A stretch of 64,000 nt of DNA, taken from Protonemura montana (lineage: Eukaryota > Arthropoda > Insecta > Plecoptera > Nemouridae). The notes beneath the pieces are model-generated. The model worked only from the letters and a program-made list of their open reading frames with translations. It was not told the DNA's origin and did not search any database. Positions 13,208 through 25,092 of this stretch are shown here, one piece after another; position 1 is the stretch's first letter; each line of letters begins with the position of its first letter. The stretch lies in NCBI GenBank assembly GCA_947568835.1, contig OX387605.1, positions 21,518,418-21,582,417 on the forward strand. Direction: 5' to 3'. Both the position numbers and the translations under genes were made by a program.

Positions 13208-16200
13208 AAAACATTTGGAGGACAGACCTCGACTTCTTAGTCGTCCACCACGACCGCCTCGTGGTCCTCAGCTTCATGACGTCTTCCCCTACCACTGCTA
13301 ACTCCAGCATCCCGTTCTTACCAACACCGTTGCCGTTCCTGACGTCGTCTATTGACGTCGCCAACGGCTCGCTGACGACGGCTTCGACTCTGACCACGAC
13401 GCCGAACGCCTCGGGAACGCACCCGGAGGCGGCGCGTCTCAGCCTACCCAAACCTCTGCACGAAATGCTGGGCTCGGAGCTGGACAACACCGACTGGGGC
13501 CCGATATCGGCCGAGTTCCTCAACTATGCCCTGGCGTTGTTGGTGTACGCTGTGCGCTACCCTGCAGTCTTCTGGAACACAAACAAGGCGTTCGGGACGC
13601 TGTTCTCGTTCCAGTTGCTTGCCAACGGAGCCCAAAGCCTGCTTGCGTACGCCGGCATTTGCGTGCTTTATAAGGTGAGACTTTTTTCTGTGCTGCGCGT
13701 GCTCTTCATTGCTTGGTAGACTTGGAATCGGTTGGCGGCGTGATTGGAACGCACTAATCCGAAGCACTTTGATTTTCTTTGTAGGGGAATCGGAATTATC
13801 TTTAATCTGAAAAAAGAATCTGGCGCGTTTTCTGCTTTTCACAAGTATTTTTCAATTAATTTTGGACACGCGCCGTTGTATGCCTTACAGATAGGAGCAC
13901 TTTCATGGGAACACTGACGCTTTCTTCCAGAGTGAAAGAGTAGGGGGATTTTGGGGAAGTATACCGCGTGTCCGGGCTGTTAACGTCTTGTCAAGACCAG
14001 GCACGGTTGGAAGAGCTAAACCAGTTTAGAGTAGCATTCCATAAAATTCCTGGAATTCCCGGGGGAAATCACGGAAACTCACAAACATGGACATCGAGTC
14101 AGAACTCAACCTGGCTCGACCCCCGCCGATTGAAAGACAAACGCGTGGTCGTATAAAATGTGATCGCTCCAGGCAGTGGTGCAGTTTCGGCACCCCCCCC
14201 CCCCCCCCTCCCCCTTCGACGACGACGTCTGACACCACCCTCTCCCTCTTTTTTTGTAGGTGCAAGTCGTCGGCGTGTGGACGTCCCTGCCGCACCGCGT
14301 GACCAAGGGTATCATCGAGATGCCGTCTCCTTTCTTGTTAAACGCCCACATCACGCTCGCGCTCTTCGTGCTTTCCAACGTCCTCATACTCGCCTCCAGC
14401 CTCGTACTTTATCTCTACGGATATGGCAGGCAAGTACCGAACTACGCTGATCGAAAATATTTGGGTTGAAAGATAGGTTTTAGTGCCGGTTTTTTAATGG
14501 CACGTTAAGTGATTAACAGATCGTTAACAAACAAAAACATCTTCTTTATGATGGTTTTTAGACTCATGTCTACTTGATTTATCCTTAGCACTACTTTTAA
14601 GAAAAACAATTTCAAATGGGTTTTGAGGAAAACTAAATTTCCTTATTTTAGTTTCGGCGTGAGGAAATTTAGTTGTCCTTTACTTAGCATTCAAAACCAA
14701 TTTCAAATAGTTTTTCTTAAAAAACATCTTCTGATTGGTTGTTGCTTACCAAATAATAAATTAACAGACTGTTAAGTTCTAAATGGACCACTGGAAAACT
14801 GGCTCTGAATCATATTGAGTACTTGGATTTTGTTAAAATAAAATAATTAAGAAAATTTCTGTAGTGATCAAATTTACTTATGCTTTTGACTAAAAGGCAA
14901 AATCTGATTCTCTCGTGTGTTCAAAAGAGTAAAATGACAACTCAGCCTTTTGTGTATGGACACATATTTATCATCTTCTTACATTCAGTGTCTAGTAAAT
15001 CAGCATTTAAATTACGTCTTCCTTTTCTGCCAAGAACTTTATTCCAAATTTTCACAAAGAAAACTCACATCTCCATCCCTCAAAGCACTGCTAACCACCG
15101 CATCCCTCCACAGATTCAACGCGTTCCTGAACGCAGAGCGCGCTCGCCGCGTGATAATCTTGCGCGACGGCCGCGCTGGCGGCAGCTGGGGCTACTTCAC
15201 ACACTGCGCGGCACTGTGTGTCCTGCTATCCATCGCCGTGTGCAACGCACCGTTGCTCTATGACTGCACGATGCTTTACCGGCATAGTCTTGATGGGGCC
15301 ATTCTTGCATGCGTTGTCGGCGGTATCCTCCATCTCTTCCTATGGGTGCTGCTCTGGCTGGTGCTGACCATCAAGCGTCGCTGGGTGAGTTGGTTGTGCA
15401 AGACTCCGTGGAAATACAAGAAATAGTAACGACTAGGAGAATCTTAATCAGTTTTTGCAGGGTCAACAGAACACTTTAAATTCTACAATTCTTTATAACT
15501 TCCAATTATCTCCTCTGATGTCCATCATTTTCCATTTTCCTACTGCAGTAAGCTTTTTTTCTGCTATTTTCTTTTGTATTTTATCTGTTATTAACTTTTC
15601 TTGCCCGTTATGACAATCTTGGGAATAATTTTTTAAATCCAAAGAGTATTTTCAATTTCCCACCACTGAAATCATAACTGAAATTAGTTAGTAGCAATGC
15701 TGGGGGGGGGGGGGGGGAGGGGAGGGTCAATGCTTGGGCTGGAATAGACAGTGGCTAGACTGTACAAAGCTATTTTCCATAAAGGCTTGTCCTGTTCACT
15801 CCTTACTACGCCTTCCTTAAAATCGTTCATGAATCGATCATCTGGCTCTAAGTACTTGCTACTGACCACTAGTTCTGTAATGTTTGATCTGAGACATTAT
15901 TCCTAACAATCCCTTTGATTCCAGGTGTTCAAGCTGCGCGTGACAGTTGGGAGAGCGGCGGTGAGGTCAGCACGGTCAGTCAAGCTTGTGACGGAGGTGG
16001 ACTTGATTTCATCGTCTCGGATACGAGGGGACGAAAGCTCGGCGCCGCTGCTGGTTATCGGAAATGGTCGTACTTACACAGTTCACGACACGTCTCCCAA
16101 GAAGTCGATAATGAGCGTCATCCAGAAGGCTGCGTTGGACCGCAAAGCTCGAGCCGAGCAAGGTGAGAGTTTTTACTTAAAGTCAGAGATAGCAGAGATG

Positions 16201-19200
16201 GTGTTTGGTAGTAATATTATTTAAATTTGTGCAAGAATATCGCTAGACGAGGTTGTTTGCTGTAAAGATTACTGGAGAGTAAAACATAGGTACCTAATAG
16301 ATGTAATTTTATTATTAGGAACACTTCTACCCTCTCAAAATTGATGCCCAAACGGGAACTTGAACCCCAGTCTCCACCTATCGCTGGTGATGCTCTAACT
16401 CATTGAGCTACTTGGACACATAATTTTTGAGAGGATTTTAGTGCATTTGATGAGAAATAATATAAGGAATGGTATAAGGTATACTGATATATAAAATAAT
16501 ATAAGAAACAAAATAATAAAAATACTCTGCACATTGCAAGTGTTTGCAATTTAAATCAGATTTCACCTAATAGAAGTAATTTTGTCAAATTATCTTAACT
16601 TTGTGTTGATGGAAGATCATCTATCATTAATTGCTCATACTCAGCCCCAAAAATTTAAACAGGTATTTAATAGCTGTTAAAACCTTTTCAAATTTGAGTA
16701 ATTTTTGTGTGTGTACCCGTTTGAGAATCGTTTCCTAACGCAGAAACTCTTTGTTTGTAGCCGGTGACAAGTCTCTCGAGGAGGGCGAGGAGCAAATCTA
16801 CTGGCTACGCCCCAAGACACCGTCCCTGGCCACAACTTCGCCCGGTTCTTCCACCGATCGACTCGCGTGGCTCAACCGCAAACTGAGCCCCAGCCCATCG
16901 GGCACAAAGCCAAAGGTCACCTTCGACGAGTCCGCAAAGTGAGTAGCTACGAAGTTGCTCTCTCTCTTTCTAGTCACACATCTCGGTGGTTGGGGAATAT
17001 CTTCGGTACGCTGGTCTGTCCCTTATCACACTCACAACCATCTGTTACTCTAACAAACTTTCGATGCAGTAATACCTTGTATCCCCGTGTGCTGTAGGCT
17101 TACCCCGTTTGACGCCACTGACAGGGATTACCTTCTGTCAATTGCTTATATCCCGTTGAGTAACGTTTGGCCCCTTAAAAGAAGGACAAAGTGTGACGCA
17201 AAGATGTCTCGAATGTTGCCAGGAAAGGCAAGTCTCCGAAGTACGGTAAAGTGAAGATAAAAGGGCAACATGGCATGGAACGACCAATGTCCGAATCAGA
17301 GGATGACGGCGATTACGCAACCCTGCGAGAGATCCCGCTCATGTCTTCGATAGCCGAGCCCAGCGATGATTCAGTGTCCGAAGACAATAAGGTTGGTCAG
17401 GAAAGAATTGACATCTTACAACATGAGAGAGACAAGTTTTTAAGATATCATTGAGCACACACGGAACGTGACTCGAAACTTAAGATTTCCACCACTAATT
17501 TGGCATGAACCTGCAACTAACAATGCATCTGCTTAAATTCTGGGACTTGAGCTCGTAGTATATATTGTGGTATGGAAAAGAGCCTATGGTATTTTACTAT
17601 TGTCCATCAGCACCTAAATTTCCTTCTGCGCTTTGTTAAGCACAGATTACGGGAAGTTGCCAAGCTCAGGTTTTCAATCATGATCAAAGTTTTTTTTACT
17701 CAAAATTTCAACTCCCTGTCAACTATAATGAGATGCTTGATAGACAATGGATAGAAACTGAGCTCTTCTATTGCCACCACGTATGCAAAGGTCTCGGTGC
17801 CGCTCAGACTAACAAACACTAACGCCCGGGTGGTTTTGCTCGACGCAGCTATTGGACTACGCGCTGCACGATGACACCGTGACCTACGCACGCACTAACC
17901 GCGACCTGACTCCCGGAGACTACGGCGATCCCAGCCCCTTGCTCACTCCCGAGCCTCCCGAAAGCCCTGAGCGAAATCCCGTCATCGTCACTGTGCACTC
18001 CGTCTCGGACGAGGACTCTTCCTCACTGCAGGTGAGTGGGCACCGCCGCCTTCGCACGCACTTTTCGTGCACTATTCAGTCTGTTTTCTTCTTTTTTGAT
18101 CATCTTCTTTCTTTCTTATACTCATGGGCTAAGTTTCTTGTAAACAACTAATCATAAAACAACCAACTTCATAACATTTTATTATTCTATTATTAATTGT
18201 TATTACCTGTTGATAGACTTCACCGTATCTCAGATTCACATTACTGTCCCTAACATTCTTGAAATGAGAAATGATTGAATACAAGAATATGTTGTACATT
18301 CACAGGTAAATGCAAAATGATCTAACGATTGATGCGCCTCAAAACCCCACTATTTTTTATTTATTTACTTATTTATTTATTGATCTTATTTACACGAGGC
18401 GAAGTTCGGTTACCCTGCTCTACCATCTACAATCTTGCACATTAGACATAGAGTGAAGAATAAAACAACAAAACAATAGCTATAATATGTATATTATAAT
18501 ATGTAGTAAATAAGAAAAAAAAAAGTTAAAATATATATATTTTATAACTAGGAAATAGGTAGTAAGTAATAACATCGCAGTTTTACATTAATATAGACAT
18601 TATATAATGATCTTACTTAGTAACTTACACAAGGTTTAGAATAAAAACAAGAAAAACAATTATACAACTCTTTTATAAGAATAAGTTCTAGTTACTGTTG
18701 GCTTGGAAACTTAAAAGATGCAACTTATAGAGTGTTTTAAGAGATGAAACTGATTTTGTTGTTTTAATAGCGGAGGGCGAACTATGTGATTCGGACGAAG
18801 AGATAAGTTTCTCGAAATAAGTATTTGGGGGACTGGTCGTGCAGAATTTTGAAAGTTGTTGTCAAAAGATGCAGAATGCGTCTGTTTTCCATAGTGAGGA
18901 TTCGGAGGCGATTTAATGCATTCAAGCAATTAAAAGCAAAGGTGAAATGGAGGTATTTCTGGATCAATGAGTACTTTATCTTTTATACAACAATAAGAGA
19001 GATGAATTGGTCTCGTTCAAGATGCTCAATTACTAACTACCCCCGTTTCCGCAGGCTCCAGTAACACCGCATTGCCTGCGTCGCGCAGACTCGGGTGTTC
19101 CCCTCGAGGAGCCACCTCGGCGTTCTGGTTCCGTGAGCACAGAGAGTTCTGGCGGCTCCCCTCCTTGCGGCAACCACAGCGAGACTTCGAGCGGAGTGAG

Positions 19201-19990
19201 CTCGGGCCGGGATCAGGAACCACGTCGAGCAACCAGCGTAGACGACCTGGCACTAGAAGCTGAGCATCGTGTCGCTCCGCCGCCTTGGCGCAGCTTTTCA
19301 CTGCAACGCAACGTGGCTCCTCCGACCGCCTCGTCCCCGCAGCCAGTCTACGGCTTCCATGCTGCCGGCAGACCCGCGGTCCTTGTTGAGGCCTCTGACG
19401 AGAGTACCGTTGTAATCCGCCGCAAGCAGCTGCGCCCGAAGACGACCGAGGGTGTGGTCGTGCCACCGGCTATCAAAGAGGAGCCGTTTGGCCGGGCCAC
19501 CAACATGAGAATGACGTCATTCACAGACAACCCAGACAGTTCGCGACCTGCCGAGTGCTACCCGGCTTCGTCGTCTACCCTGCCGCACTACCCGACGCAG
19601 GCGGCGTCGCCAGCAGCGCAGTACCCGCACTGCTCGACAATGCCGCTGCCTAACAGCGCGCCACCCAACATTGCACCACCTAATGGAGGCAGCTGCCACC
19701 TGTTTCCTCGCCATCACACCACTATTCCGACACACCACAATGGAGTGCGGCTGTTTGGCGGGCCAAATCCATTCGTCAAGAGGTTCCCGCCATTCCACCA
19801 CCAGGCGAGCAACGGCCGGCCGCATCCAACTATGCCGCCGCCAACGTATGTCAACGCTGAAATGGCCCACCATTCGTTCGCGCAGATCGTACAGTATTCG
19901 GCCAACGATCGACGGGACTCCGCAAACTTCTCGATGGCCTCGAGCGGCGGGTCGGATCAATATTTGCCGCACGAAGGACAACACACTTAG
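13208..19990 (+). CDS. tinc: Tincar-like multi-pass membrane protein, 5' incomplete, eight exons
   Basis: Eight exons join in one frame: 13208-13674, 14260-14429, 15114-15384, 15925-16162, 16761-16938, 17223-17391, 17849-18031, 19055-19990 (stop TAG). Every acceptor is AG after a pyrimidine tract and all donors are GT except one GC. The first exon begins with two bases of a split codon, so the N-terminus is missing; 869 codons are visible. Five hydrophobic segments are seen: two in exon 1 (around NYALALLVYAV and QSLLAYAGICVLY), one in exon 2, two in exon 3. The rest is a cytoplasmic tail rich in Ser/Pro/His, with IYWLRPKTPS in exon 5. Tincar is known in Drosophila as an eight-pass membrane protein expressed in heart precursors and eye; five visible passes fit a missing N-terminal three. 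The assignment rests on recalled family resemblance in exons 3-5, without alignment. The splicing model is strong; the name is less certain. Confidence 0.8.
14193..14208. repeat. Poly-C tract next to a splice acceptor
   Basis: A run of 16 C followed by a C/T-rich stretch lies about 50 bases before the acceptor of tincar exon 14260-14429. It may serve as part of an extended pyrimidine tract. Confidence 0.9.
14430..14435 (+). other. tinc: GC-AG intron donor in tincar
   Basis: The exon ends CAG and the intron starts GCAAGT, the classic consensus of a GC donor. Splicing here to the AG at 15112-15113 restores an AGA codon and keeps the frame open. The nearest GT, four bases downstream, would shift the next exon into a frame with an early stop. 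Confidence 0.8.
14595..14722. repeat. Foldback (inverted repeat) in tincar intron
   Basis: Two arms of about 48 and 60 bases, running from TTTTAAGAAAAAC to AACTAAATTTCC and back from GGAAATTTAG to GTTTTTCTTAAAA, flank a 20-base loop at 14643-14662. The arms are imperfect, with a few mismatches and one extra block in the right arm. It looks like an old MITE or foldback element. No protein is encoded. Confidence 0.7.
15702..15717. repeat. Poly-G tract, 16 bases
   Basis: A run of 16 G followed by AGGGGAGGG in the tincar intron 15385-15924. On the transcript strand it has G-quadruplex potential. Confidence 0.9.
16331..16434 (-). repeat. tRNA-like sequence inside a palindromic element
   Basis: On the minus strand 16417-16345 forms a 73-nt cloverleaf: seven-pair acceptor stem with wobbles, D-arm GCTC/GAGC, anticodon stem TCACC/GGTGG and T-arm with TTCAAGT loop. 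A-box (TAGCTCAATGAG) and B-box (GGTTCAAGTTCC) are both present. The anticodon loop reads AGCGATA and lacks T33, so a working tRNA is unlikely. The acceptor stem is extended outward by an inverted repeat, CCTCTCAAAA on the left and TTTTTGAGAGG on the right, making one long helix. It is best called a tRNA-derived SINE or MITE in a tincar intron. Confidence 0.6.
18350..19015 (-). mobile_element. LINE remnant (reverse transcriptase C-terminal region and 3' tail)
   Basis: Minus-strand translation from 18967 gives NRLRILTMENRRILHLL then FKILHDQSPKYL, which resembles the region after the reverse transcriptase domain in CR1/Jockey-type LINEs. The frame breaks near 18782 and resumes in another frame to 18711. 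Toward 18350 the minus strand ends in AATAAATAAATAAG-type repeats, a typical LINE 3' tail. It is a dead, 5'-truncated copy within the last tincar intron, opposite in direction to the gene. Boundaries are approximate. Confidence 0.6.
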
Positions 19991-20900
19991 CTGCGGCGGG
20001 CAAGCGATTGTAGATAGGTACTATTTCTAATTTTAACTAAAAGCTCCACCAAAAATTGTGTACATATATATATCTATTAACAATTTTAATTATTGTAATA
20101 TTAAACTTTTTTGAAACGTTAGGTTAACTTATCGTTAGCATATTTATTTTCATTCCCTGGGGATGCTTTTATTGTAAAAAGACTGATTAGTGATGTACAC
20201 AAAACTTTCATTTATAATTTTGTATTGTATGCAGAGATTGCTCAATGCAATCGCATTAATGAGAGCTTAGACAGTTTTCAGATTGTCAGATTATCCAAAT
20301 ACTGGTCGTAAAAACTGTTGAAGGTTGGTAGGTGTACTATTAGACGTACTAAACTATGACCCTAAGATCCCTGAGACCGCTTCAATTTAAGAAAACTGTT
20401 TACACTTTCCTCCAATAATAGATACAACAAATTAACATGAAATACATTTATTATACATTTATAGCAGTGTACTAAAGCGATCTTTTTGAACGAGGATGAA
20501 CCAAGAGAAATCTTAAGATTGATAATGTGGCTGGTGCTCTGTATAGCAAGGACTGGTAAAGAACTGTTTTGTTGCTCACTGTAACAAAAACTATGTTCAT
20601 TCTCTAACACAGCAAAGAAAATCGTTGCGATTATATTTTACCTAAAAATATATCTCGTAGAAGATGACTGTCGTGACTTGCATGGCAAACATATTGTTCA
20701 ACTTGTAAACATGATGTGCTAATTTGTAATTCAGTTCACAGACTTGCAAAAAATTATTCCATAAGAAAATTTTACTTCTTTTGACAAAATAGTATTTGTA
20801 CTTTATCAAAAAAAATTGTATATCTTTTTAAGCAACTAGATATGTGTGTAAAATAGTGTGTAATTATTGTGCAGTAATTAGGAACCCAAATAAAAATACA
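19991..20900 (+). other. tinc: tincar 3' untranslated region
   Basis: AT-rich sequence after the TAG stop, without open frames of note, leading to the AATAAA at 20889. The extent is inferred from that signal; earlier ATTAAA-like sites near 20099 could give a shorter form. Confidence 0.55.
20889..20894 (+). terminator. Likely poly(A) signal of tincar
   Basis: AATAAA about 900 bases after the stop codon, followed by A-rich sequence. Confidence 0.5.
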
Positions 20901-21110
20901 AAACCCTTAAAAAAATGTTCATGCATTAGTTAATTTTCTCTGAATTCCAGAAGTCCAGGGTTTCCAAATGAATCTTTTCACAACATTGAGTTAGTGCGCA
21001 CATTAGAGGCGGTATCTTTGTATTTTTTGAGTTGCATTGATATAAGACGACCCATCTACGGTTTTTTTAATAGGGCCGTATTCTGTGGTATGACCATTAT
21101 AGAAGGGGTC

Positions 21111-21166
21111 ATGGGTGTCCGGAGGGGGTTGCAAGGGGGTGCGCTTGCACCCCCCTGGAAAAAACA
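21111..21166. repeat. G/C-rich hairpin repeat, copy 1
   Basis: The sequence begins CATGGGTGTCCGGAGG, continues as a GGGGGTGC-GCTT-GCACCCCC hairpin and ends CTGGAAAAAA. Related copies lie at 24625-24672 and 25546-25592. Such GGCGTCC...TTTTTTCCAGGGGGG sequences look like ends of a dispersed mobile element that I cannot name. Confidence 0.6.
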
Positions 21167-21777
21167 TTCGCCGTCGCCTCTGTGCAGGACATTCCGTAAC
21201 AGGGTGCTTGTTTCGCTCCACGCAACGAAATCAATTTTTAATTTTTCCTGGCAGCGAACAAAGTTTTGGCCCAGGTTCCTTATTTCAAAAGAATCGGTAA
21301 GCTCACACCTTGCTTTTGACGGCTATCTTGCAGACACGAAACTCCGCGCCCATCCAGAGCCGAATTACTCATTTCGCTATAGTGCTGGTCGCCGTGAAAC
21401 AAGCCCACTGGTTAAAATTTAACTCGGCAGTCAAAAAAGCAGAAAAATCTCTCTCCGTGTTTGATGTTCCAGGACTGCAAGAGAGGCTCTAGCAGACTGG
21501 AGTTCACTGATCTGGCTGATCTCTGAAATATGATCTCTGCTCCGGCGCCTCTGATCGCTGATATCATAAGGGAGCATACATGTAATGCAAAATATCTCCT
21601 GCAACTTAATTTGACCTTTAAATTGTGGTTATTGAAGTTATTTTTCCCGTATCGACATTGAAATGGTATGTGTTTGATGAGCGTAGCGAGCGAAACAATC
21701 CAACCCCATTTGTAATTTAAATCTATGCTTTAAATCATTTCATATGGTTGTCAGCTTTTGGATTTGACTTCTGAAAT

Positions 21778-22100
21778 ATGGGTGACCTGATGGTCACCCA
21801 CACATGACCAGTTCTGTTCGGGGGAGAGGTTAGAAGGTTGAAAGTTAGTTCAGCAACTTAACTCGCCTTGCTTATCAACCTCTCGACAGCATGGATTTGT
21901 GGGGGAATCCTATGGTTCGAGTTGTACCGTCCTTCAATTTTTTCAATTGCTGTCAATCGTTAAATTGTTCAATTGCGGAGGGGACGTTAAGCTAGTGGTC
22001 CTATTGGTGCTCGTCGACAGGAGTAGGCCACGTGCACCGGGTTTCCCCTCCTCCCTTCTTAATTAGGAAGGTAAATCATCATTATCATCATCACTCACTA
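21778..22100 (+). mobile_element. SINE of the 5S-related family, copy 1 (head mostly lost)
   Basis: It shares a body with the copies at 22895, 33966 (minus) and 57570: GGGTGACC, TTCGGG.GAGAGGTT, then GCATGGATTTGTGG.GGAATC and GTTGTACCGTCCTTC. It extends further 3' than copy 2, through GACAGGAGTAGGCCACGT to an ATCATCATTATCATCATC-like tail. Only the last bases of the 5S-like head are recognisable. Confidence 0.65.
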
Positions 22101-22894
22101 TTTTAACGGCACTATTAGACCAGTGCTACATTGTCCGTTGTCAAAACAGTGCGTCGTTAAACGTCACTAATCAATCAATCTGTGAGATCTGTAAGATCAC
22201 ACTACAACGCAGAAAATATCGTATCTTGTCAAGGTTTGCAACAAGTTTTGCAACAAAAGTCAGAATATCACATATTTTTCTCTCCCGATCGGTCCTATTT
22301 TGAAGCGTTGCCTATGCCTAAAATTCAAAGCTATATTTCATAAAATTGTGTCAAGTAGCTGCGAACAAATGACGTTGTCAGGAAATTTAGTTTGCCTGTG
22401 AAAACTTTTAAGCAACTCGTGGTACGCGTGAGTGCCACGGGACTGCCTATACGTACGGTTAATGCAACCATGACAAGTTTCAACTGAAATAATCGTCTAA
22501 AACGAGGCGAAAATTTGTCTCTTCGTACCAGGCGAGTAGCCGACAGAAGAGTATCGGCTGAAACCTACTGCATCGCTGTTCAAGTGACGTCACAACACGT
22601 GTTCGATCGACCCCGCCTCGTACTTTCGATCGACTGAAGCTCGGCTCCATTGGCTGACCGGTTTTCGAAGTGGATTGAGGTGATAACAGCAATGGCGGCC
22701 ATGGCTGCTATCACAGACCAAATGTTTTGCATGCATGCAGATGCTAAAGAACTGCAAATTCTCGTACTTTAATTGCAGATGTTTAATTAGATTCATTTTA
22801 ACTATGTTAGCATTTGTTAGATGTGAGTGTTCTTGACCAAATCAAGTCACACAGCGAGTCCAATTGCTTACGAGCCCTCCTCGAATCGTCACAC

Positions 22895-23125
22895 AGAACG
22901 GTTTGACGTGCTGAAAACACCGGTTCTCGTGATATCACCGACATTAAGTAACACTGCGCTGGGTCAGGTATTGGATGGGTGACCATCATACACATGATCA
23001 GTTATGTTCGGGAGAGAGGTTGGAGGAATGAAAGTTAGTACAGCAACTTTATTAGCCTTGCTTATCAAACACTCGACTGCATGGATTTGTGGAGGAATCC
23101 TGCTGTTCGAGTTGCACCTTCCTGA
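22895..23125 (+). mobile_element. 5S rRNA-derived SINE (SINE3-type), copy 2
   Basis: About 90 bases at 22896-22985 follow the order of animal 5S rRNA: a GCTGAA.ACA block, CGGTTCTCGT, GATATCACCGA, ATTAAGTAACACTG, GGTCAGGTATTGG and ATGGGTGACC. These contain the internal RNA polymerase III promoter elements of 5S genes. Downstream it continues into the body shared with three other copies. A 5S gene would end soon after GGGTGACC with a closing stem and T-run; instead the conserved SINE body follows, so this is a retroposon and not a 5S gene. The comparison is with recalled 5S sequence. Confidence 0.75.
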
Positions 23126-24624
23126 AAGCCTTCCCGAAAAATACCTAAATTTCAGCCGAACTTCTCCATTTCTATTCGCACCGTTTTCACAATGCTAAAT
23201 GCCAGTTAAATAAGCAGTTTTAGATGAAAACAGAAGTATCTGATTAGGTGTAACCATGGGGATGAGTCTCATAAATTAAGTTGGACATATTAAAACTGCC
23301 CGTTGGAAGAAATGTTGCCCAAAGTTGTATATGCACTCCCAAGTAAATGTCATAAAGGAAAGAAATTAGATTCACAGTTTTGTCAAAGGTTGACAAACAA
23401 ACCGTTATCAAACTTTTAACTCTTGTTTATTTTTATCTTTTTAAAGTTGATGGGTTTAATGCTTATTGGATGGCAAACACTATAATACGTGTACCTACCT
23501 AATTTTTATCACCAACTCTCCCATCCCTATGGGATGGTAATTCAATACTACCATGTAGCAAGCGTGTTTACCTTATTCAGTGCGAAAAGATAAGATATGC
23601 TTCAAAAATCATTAATGACGGAAAAATATAAGATTAAATAATTTAAAATCAATATGAACATAATATAAAACTCTTATAGACATAAATAAACAAAATAAAA
23701 TAACGACGGGTTGTCTTCTGGACGCTACGTCGTTATCATTGCGCGATTAAAGTGCTCGTTTACACTAGTTTACCCCGAAGTTCTTAATTCACTGAGGTCT
23801 GCCACCCATTTATCTTGTATTTATAGAAAAGTTAAATTGTTTCATTATCAAATTCACTGCCATCCAAAAATGAACCGTCGTCCGAAGGAATTTCTGTTCA
23901 TTTGGTTTTATCAAGTGTGGCGTTAGCACCTGGTCACTGACAGTCCCATTGGGAAATACATCTCAGTCACAAAGATCAAAATAATCCTCATGATGCTTTA
24001 CTTTTTAAAACAACTTTCAACCCTCGTACTAGACCATGCATTACTCATAGTGCATGGTGGTATAAGGGCAAATTACCATCCTTTTTTATGACTAGAACTC
24101 GTAATAATTATGAAAATACTGTTTGAAAGCTCAGAAATGGTAGTAGATATATCAGCTTAGCTAAAAAAGCATTTGTATTCAAAAATTAAAGCGCACATGC
24201 ATCGGTATGCCCTCAAAGGCAGCGAGCGAGCGAACTGATTATTGTGGTGTAATAATATGTAGCTTCTTTTACCGCCAATCCACAAATCTAAGGGCGAGCG
24301 ATTTGAGGTATGCGTAAGTTTTACCGCCCTTGGAATCGGCAGAAAAAAATTCAGAAATAGTTGTAATGGTGTCTTTCCACGTTTTCTTATTGGCCGTTGC
24401 CGAGCAAAAAAAAACACACAATTTAAATGACTGTTAGGTTTGTAACGGAACACTGAAAAATCGGCTCTTATATTAAAGAGTCATATGATATATTCATAAA
24501 GTAGATTCATATGATAGTATACTTCTGCAGAGTCAGAGCCTTACTGTTAAACTATCTGCTGAGCAAACGAGCCGGCAACACGTGGTAACGGCAGGTGCCA
24601 CACGATTACACTTGCTGCTATGAT
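23126..24624. other. No recognisable gene; AT-rich, probably repeat-derived
   Basis: Nothing coding is recognised. The sequence is AT-rich between two repeat-dense stretches and is probably old transposon debris. Confidence 0.4.
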
Positions 24625-24672
24625 CGTCCGGAAGGGGGTGCAAGGGGGGTACGCTTGCACCCCCCTGGACAT
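24625..24672. repeat. G/C-rich hairpin repeat, copy 2
   Basis: CGTCCGGAAGGGGGTGCAA is followed by an AGGGGGGT...ACCCCCCT hairpin and TGGA, nearly the same layout as 21111-21166. Confidence 0.65.
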
Positions 24673-25092
24673 TTTCAAATATTAAAAAATAAACACTCTA
24701 TAAAGGCTTTGTTATTTTATCATTTAAATGGCAAGTTCAACATATTCTCTCATTTAATTGATCTAAATAGTGCCATTTAAACGGAAAACGCTAAATTTGT
24801 ATTGCATTCGTAGAGAGGAAAGGTGAGTGACCATCAAATCTTTCCAGCGAAAAAATCGCGGCGTCATTCTATGAAACTAGGATCCTACAAGAAATGAACT
24901 TTGCAGGGACCTACTTCCCCAAAATTCTCCCTCGTGACTCCGATTCCGCGAACTGAATTTTACACTTAAAGAAGTTTTAGTTTTCCTACCGGTCGAACCC
25001 AACTTTACGTAAGTCAGTTATGTGTCGGGAGCGACTCCAGTAGGGTGGTTTGTTAGCCCGAGCGTTTTAGTTAAGTTTGTTGATTGTGGGAG

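Noticed and set aside
14950-15426. Single open frame covering the third visible tincar exon plus sequence on both sides
   Set aside because: The clean AG acceptor at 15113 and GT donor at 15385 define a shorter exon; the extra residues are intron translation.
16345-16417. Possible functional tRNA gene
   Set aside because: The anticodon loop lacks T33, several stems need wobbles, and it lies within an inverted-repeat element.
19026-19984. Long minus-strand frames opposite the last tincar exon
   Set aside because: They are antisense shadows of a GC-rich coding exon.
22480-22796. Overlapping minus-strand frames with CRE-like and YY1-like motifs, similar in flavour to the promoter part of the transposon at 25734
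   Set aside because: The resemblance is limited to short common motifs and no TIR or coding remnant could be found.
22896-22985. Possible functional 5S rRNA gene
   Set aside because: The sequence diverges at many positions, lacks the closing 3' stem and T-run, and continues into a body shared with other dispersed copies, so it is a SINE.
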